Shown piece after piece: positions 42,146 to 45,565 of a stretch of DNA of 45,565 nucleotides (position 1 is its first letter; every line of letters begins with the position of its first letter). The stretch comes from Clostridiaceae bacterium (GTDB taxonomy: Bacteria > Bacillota > Clostridia > Saccharofermentanales > DTU023). Under the pieces are notes generated by a model, which saw only the letters and a program-made list of their open reading frames with translations, was not told the origin of the DNA and made no database searches. The position numbers were made by a program, and so were the translations under genes. The stretch is from NCBI GenBank assembly GCA_012522435.1, contig JAAYKK010000070.1, positions 1-45,565 of the forward strand, given 5' to 3'.

Positions 42146-43075
42146 TTAACCTGAAATATCGATCGGTACAAATTGCACATGCGGACTTTTAGTTGCGAGA
42201 AAAGTTGCAACTTCTTCTTTGGCTCTGCGATTACCAAAATTATTTTCGTCCACTAAATCCATATGAAATTTGTCACAAAGAGCAGCTATTTCTTTAACTA
42301 AAGTAAACGATCTGGCTTCAACATCAATCAGTCCGATACTTTCTTTTTCCTGATTCAAAATAAAATCACGAAACAAACGACATGTTTTCAAAATATTATG
42401 CTTGCCATAAGCAAAGATATCTTCAGAAAAGTTACCTGGACGTGGGACAAACATACCGTCTTTTTGGATTTCGAAAATCTGACCAAGATCTTGTTCGGTT
42501 AATGTAAGATCTTGCTCAATTTGCAGTATTAAATCAGATAAATCCGGTCCTTGATGAAAATTAACCCGGTAATTCCAAAAATAGAGAGGCTTTAAAGGTA
42601 GAACAAATATCTTTCTGCCATAAGTCTTTTGTTCAATTAACCATTTCTGAAAAAAGATATGACGCTTTTTTTGATTGAAAGTGAAGAGCAACTGAACTTG
42701 ATTTTGCTTGTGCTCAGCTTTAGGTTGGTTTTCAGCTAAGACTGATAATATAGATTGTACCCAGTCTTTAAGTTTAGTTGTCCGAGAAAGTGATAGATAA
42801 CTTTTGTTGTTTTGATCAGCTATTTTCTTAGCTTGGAAATCATTTTCAAAAATAATAATAAATTTTTTCTGATATTCCTTCGGTATTTGCACTTTGTTAG
42901 TGTTATCCATGATGAGATGGCTTTCATGAATAATTAGTAAGTCCGCATGATTACTACGCGGAATAAATTCAGTTGCTACTGTGATTTCAGCCATCGGTTT
43001 CAATGCATGATTTAGTTTTTCTTTTAATTTTTTGGCGTAGATCGTATTTGGATCTATCAATAATATTGTTTTCAT
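42146..43075 (-). CDS. CpaE/TadZ-like protein without Walker A
   Basis: A 309-aa protein at the head of the tad operon. The N-terminus MKTILLIDPNTIYAKKLKEKL looks like an atypical receiver domain (about 1-105), as in CpaE/TadZ. The middle and C-terminal part (about 125-305) occupies the place of the MinD-like ATPase, but where the P-loop GPKGGVGKTT is expected the chain reads LLFTFNQKKRHIFFQ, so ATP binding is probably lost. CpaE/TadZ proteins localise the pilus machine. The identification rests on position and N-terminal fold, so it is moderate. AAAGGTC precedes the ATG. Confidence 0.55.
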   Translation of the reverse strand: MKTILLIDPNTIYAKKLKEKLNHALKPMAEITVATEFIPRSNHADLLIIHESHLIMDNTNKVQIPKEYQKKFIIIFENDFQAKKIADQNNKSYLSLSRTTKLKDWVQSILSVLAENQPKAEHKQNQVQLLFTFNQKKRHIFFQKWLIEQKTYGRKIFVLPLKPLYFWNYRVNFHQGPDLSDLILQIEQDLTLTEQDLGQIFEIQKDGMFVPRPGNFSEDIFAYGKHNILKTCRLFRDFILNQEKESIGLIDVEARSFTLVKEIAALCDKFHMDLVDENNFGNRRAKEEVATFLATKSPHVQFVPIDISG

Positions 43076-43135
43076 TCGACTGACCTTTTCTATAGTTATG
43101 ACTTTTAGTTTAACTTTTAGGCCGATTCTGAAAGA

Positions 43136-43164
43136 ATATTGTTTTTGGAAAGATAGATAATAAT
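43136..43164 (-). promoter_or_regulatory. Possible promoter of the tad operon
   Basis: On the minus strand TTGTTA and TATCTT are separated by 17 bases in the AT-rich gap between the tad operon and metK. Both boxes match the consensus only in part. No other candidate in the gap is better, and the assignment is tentative; coordinates are approximate. Confidence 0.25.
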
Positions 43165-43236
43165 AAGAAAAATAACAAAATGATCAATCTATCAGATCGT
43201 TAATCCGGACACATGTTGTTACGGGATAGGAAAGCT

Positions 43237-43265
43237 TGACAGATAAGAAAGCAAATGATAATTTA
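43237..43265 (+). promoter_or_regulatory. Promoter of metK
   Basis: A perfect -35 TTGACA at 43237-43242 lies ahead of the riboswitch. The -10 at 17 bases is a partial match (TATTTA). Transcription would begin about 20 bases before the aptamer. Confidence 0.5.
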
Positions 43266-43289
43266 ACTAGCAAGTTAATAGTAATTTAC

Positions 43290-43378
43290 CTTATCTAGAG
43301 TGGTGGAGGGAACGGCCCGATGAAACCCGGCAACCATAAGACGGTGCCAATTCCGACAGGTGTAACCTGAGAGATGAG
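43290..43378 (+). ncRNA. SAM-I (S-box) riboswitch
   Basis: The class I S-adenosylmethionine aptamer is unmistakable: AGAGTGGTGGAGGGA, GGCCCGATGAAACCCGGCAACC and GGTGCCAATTCC occur in order. The P1 helix is formed by CTTATCT (43290-43296) and AGATGAG (43372-43378). When SAM is bound, P1 is stabilised and the downstream terminator can form, shutting off metK. This fits feedback control of SAM synthesis. Confidence 0.97.
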
Positions 43379-43388
43379 TTTTTAGAGG

Positions 43389-43411
43389 CCTCTCCGGTGA
43401 GAGGTTTTTTT
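43389..43411 (+). terminator. Riboswitch-controlled intrinsic terminator
   Basis: CCTCTC (43389-43394) and GAGAGG (43399-43404) form a hairpin with loop CGGT, directly followed by seven T residues. It is the expression platform of the SAM riboswitch and ends about 31 bases before the metK ATG. Confidence 0.95.
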
Positions 43412-43442
43412 ATTGTTTGAGTATTGTTTGGAGGAAGTTTTT

Positions 43443-44639
43443 ATGGCAAAGAATTTATTTTTTACATCTGAATCCGTGACCGAGGGACATCCCGATAAAA
43501 TTTGTGACCAGATCTCGGATGCAATTTTAGATGCTGCATTAACGGATGATCCAAGTGCGCGAGTTGCATGTGAAGTCATGGTCAGTACAGGTTTGGTTAT
43601 GGTTGCAGGAGAAATTACTACTGATTCATATATAGATATTCCTCAAGTTGTAAGAGAGACAATCCAAGAGATTGGTTATACAGATCGTAAATTAGGATTT
43701 GATGCCGACTCGTGTGCTGTTTTAACATCAATAGACGAGCAATCGCCCGATATAGCCCAAGGAGTTGACCTAGGCTATGAAAAAAGAATCGGTGAAGCAG
43801 AAGATGAACTTTTCGGCGGGGCGGGTGATCAGGGGATTATGTTCGGTTATGCTAATCGAGATACAGCAGAATTGATGCCATTGCCGATTGCTTTAGCTCA
43901 TAAATTAGCGAAACAATTATCAATTGCCAGAAAATCCGGGCAAGCAAAAACGTTTTTGCCGGATGGTAAATCTCAAGTCACGATTGAATACGAGAATGGT
44001 AAACCTGTGCATATAGACACTGTGGTCATTTCAACCCAACATACCGAGACAAGCGATTTAGAAGAAGTGAAACAAGAAGTTTTAGAATATGTTTTAAAAC
44101 CTGTTTTGCCAAACGACTTATACGATGAGCAGACCAGAATATTAATTAATCCGACCGGACGTTTTGTCTTGGGTGGACCTGAAGGAGATACGGGCCTTAC
44201 CGGAAGAAAAATTGTGGTTGATACTTATGGCGGATTTGCCAGACATGGTGGAGGAGCTCTTTCCGGGAAAGATCCGACTAAAGTCGATCGTTCAGCTGCC
44301 TATGCTGCAAGATATGTGGCTAAAAACATAGTAGCTGCTGAATTAGCCGATGCCTGCGAAGTACAGATCGCATATGCAATAGGTGTGGCTAAGCCGGTTG
44401 CAATTTTTGTGAATACTTTTGGAACAGCTAAGATTGCAGATCATGATTTGGAGAAAATGATTCTGAATATTTTCGATTTGAGACCGCAAGCTATTATCAA
44501 AAATTTTGATTTATTGCGTCCTATTTACAAACAAACTGCAGCTTATGGACATTTTGGCCGTACAGATCTTGATTTACCTTGGGAGAAAACAGATAAAGTT
44601 GAACAGCTAAGATCAGCTGCTGAAGAATTCGAGATATAA
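43443..44639 (+). CDS. metK: S-adenosylmethionine synthetase
   Basis: Makes SAM from methionine and ATP; 398 aa with three similar domains. [20 protein letters not shown] is the N-terminal ATP/methionine motif, [12 protein letters not shown] and [19 protein letters not shown] are the two PROSITE-type signatures, and [10 protein letters not shown] is also typical. I use ATG 43443 with GGAGGAAG upstream; the track's TTG at 43413 lies before that RBS, just after the terminator. Expression is controlled by the SAM-I riboswitch in its leader. Confidence 0.97.
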   Translation: MAKNLFFTSESVTEGHPDKICDQISDAILDAALTDDPSARVACEVMVSTGLVMVAGEITTDSYIDIPQVVRETIQEIGYTDRKLGFDADSCAVLTSIDEQSPDIAQGVDLGYEKRIGEAEDELFGGAGDQGIMFGYANRDTAELMPLPIALAHKLAKQLSIARKSGQAKTFLPDGKSQVTIEYENGKPVHIDTVVISTQHTETSDLEEVKQEVLEYVLKPVLPNDLYDEQTRILINPTGRFVLGGPEGDTGLTGRKIVVDTYGGFARHGGGALSGKDPTKVDRSAAYAARYVAKNIVAAELADACEVQIAYAIGVAKPVAIFVNTFGTAKIADHDLEKMILNIFDLRPQAIIKNFDLLRPIYKQTAAYGHFGRTDLDLPWEKTDKVEQLRSAAEEFEI

Positions 44640-44655
44640 AAACAGGTTTTACAAA

Positions 44656-45459
44656 ATGAATCAGATTTGCAAGCAAAAAATGCGAACCGAACTGCTAAAT
44701 TTTCTGAGGACAGAGACATGTATCATTTGTGGTTTATCCGCAGGTGATACATTTTATTGTCGGAGTGAGTTATTACGTTTAGGTGTTTTGCAAAATAATG
44801 AATGTAATCTGCATTTGAATTTCTTGAGAAAAAATACCTGTCGCAGTTGTCTTGCAAGATTGCCTTTTTTATTTCCGGAAAACACATGGAATTTTGAGCA
44901 ATCAAGTTTAAAATTTAAGTCTTTGTTCAGTTATCGTGAACCGATTAACCACTTACTCTTAAACTATAAATTTCATCATAGAAAAGATTTGGCAGAGTGG
45001 TTTGCTCGTCTAATCTATATAGCATGGCATCAATATTGGCTTAAAAATAAGAATGAAATAGTCCTGATTCCGATTCCATTAGGAGCTAAACGACTAAGAC
45101 AGAGAGGTTTTAATCAAGCTGCTGAAATCGCAAGCTTATTGGCTGATTTTGCAGACGTGAAATATTTGCCCGAATTGCTAATTCGTCAGCGTGAAACAAA
45201 ACGACAAACTGAAACTAAAACTAGAGCAAATAGAATAGCAAACTTGAAAGGAGCCTTTATGATAAATCCTCAACAAATACACCTTTTGCAAAACGAAAGA
45301 ATGAAAGATAAAACAATTATTATCATCGATGATGTTGCAACTACAGGGATTACTCTGATCGAAGCTGCTAAATTAATTTCTAAAATAAATCTCAAAGTCG
45401 AGGCTATGGTTATAGCAACAGAACATGAGCTAATTAAACCGAAATGGATGTTTTCTTGA
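44656..45459 (+). CDS. comFC: ComF family protein (phosphoribosyltransferase-like)
   Basis: A 267-aa ComFC/GntX-type protein. The N-terminal part has a double zinc-finger-like pattern (CIICGLSAGDTFYC, then CRSCLARLPF). The phosphoribosyltransferase domain has IPIPLGAKRLRQRGFNQAAEIA, the ComF signature, and the PRPP loop IIIDDVATTGITLIEAAKLI. In Bacillus subtilis ComFC is needed for DNA uptake. No comFA helicase is adjacent, so competence is only a suggestion. It follows metK by 16 bases and may be cotranscribed under the SAM riboswitch. The start has only a weak AGG upstream; ATG 44680 is an alternative. Confidence 0.88.
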   Translation: MNQICKQKMRTELLNFLRTETCIICGLSAGDTFYCRSELLRLGVLQNNECNLHLNFLRKNTCRSCLARLPFLFPENTWNFEQSSLKFKSLFSYREPINHLLLNYKFHHRKDLAEWFARLIYIAWHQYWLKNKNEIVLIPIPLGAKRLRQRGFNQAAEIASLLADFADVKYLPELLIRQRETKRQTETKTRANRIANLKGAFMINPQQIHLLQNERMKDKTIIIIDDVATTGITLIEAAKLISKINLKVEAMVIATEHELIKPKWMFS

Positions 45460-45565
45460 ACAGTTGAGCAGAATTTTGTATATTATAGATACCCTTGAAT
45501 TTAAGTCGCTTCATATTTGAACCTTCAAGATATTTAAGGGAGTCCGGAGTTGAAGCAGAATGCGA
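45460..45565 (+). other. Unfinished downstream region
   Basis: No gene is seen in the last 106 bases. An imperfect inverted repeat CCCTTGAAT (about 45491) and ATTTAAGGG (45532-45540), with one G-T pair, encloses a 32-base loop. It might be a leader structure of the next gene or a distal end of the comFC transcript. The window stops too soon to decide. Confidence 0.3.

Noticed and set aside
1-45565. Mobile elements, prophage or CRISPR
   Set aside because: No transposase, integrase, terminal repeats, phage structural genes or regularly spaced repeats were seen on either strand.

Overview
The window is a 45.6 kb, AT-rich chromosomal segment from a low-GC Gram-positive anaerobe, most likely class Clostridia. 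I infer this from the strong AGGAGG-type ribosome binding sites, the SAM-I riboswitch on metK, and Firmicutes-style genes (YitT, YhaM-like nuclease, ComFC, CpXC protein, a Flp1-type tad locus with an FHA protein). I cannot name a species. There are about 39 protein genes and one tRNA. I see no IS element, CRISPR array, prophage or rRNA, and every protein gene looks intact.

Layout. 0.2-2.8 kb: a SixA-like phosphatase, then a Memo/LigB-AMMECR1 fusion overlapping a radical SAM gene (a compact AmmeMemoRadiSam module). 2.9-6.7 kb: a CpXC protein, a HyuA-type hydantoinase/oxoprolinase and a histone-deacetylase-fold amidohydrolase with an extra cysteine-rich tail. 6.7-11.5 kb: a membrane-anchored polysaccharide deacetylase (minus strand) divergent from a three-gene operon (alpha/beta hydrolase, HxxxDG acyltransferase, zinc-ribbon membrane protein). 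11.7-16.5 kb: a CtpE-like P-type ATPase translationally overlapped with a two-gene ABC exporter. 16.5-19.6 kb: trkA-trkH potassium uptake, with a promoter and an intrinsic terminator in the trkA leader. 19.6-22.7 kb (minus): mnmA, then yitT and ispE, which overlap. 22.9-27.7 kb: a complete livJHMGF branched-chain amino acid importer. 27.8-30.9 kb (minus): a YhaM-like nuclease, tcdA and cca (RNA processing and tRNA maturation). 31.1-37.0 kb: an unusual old-yellow-enzyme homologue, a Gfo/Idh/MocA dehydrogenase, tRNA-Arg(CCU), a TIM-barrel sugar isomerase/epimerase, a small unknown protein and a THUMP-type rRNA methyltransferase. 37.0-38.1 kb: a 480-bp intergenic region with repeated TTATTAAC/TTATACACA motifs, then upp. 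38.2-43.1 kb (minus): a minimal tad pilus operon (CpaE-like, CpaF, TadB-TadC fusion, Flp pilin, FHA protein). 43.2-45.5 kb: SAM-I riboswitch-metK, then comFC.

The most unusual items are: (i) the OYE-like flavoprotein that has lost both the Fe-S cysteines and the usual catalytic motif and sits in an operon with sugar-type enzymes; (ii) the hydrolase/acyltransferase/zinc-ribbon membrane operon beside an envelope deacetylase; (iii) the stripped-down tad system with fused TadBC and a CpaE homologue without a Walker A motif; (iv) the hydantoinase-deacetylase pair; (v) several non-coding structures: a terminator in the trkA leader, a perfect 28-bp palindrome in the yhaM leader, a 13-bp hairpin between livJ and livH, and the repeated 9-mers upstream of upp. 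Many ORF-track starts are too long because a TTG/GTG inside the Shine-Dalgarno was taken as the start; I corrected these individually.
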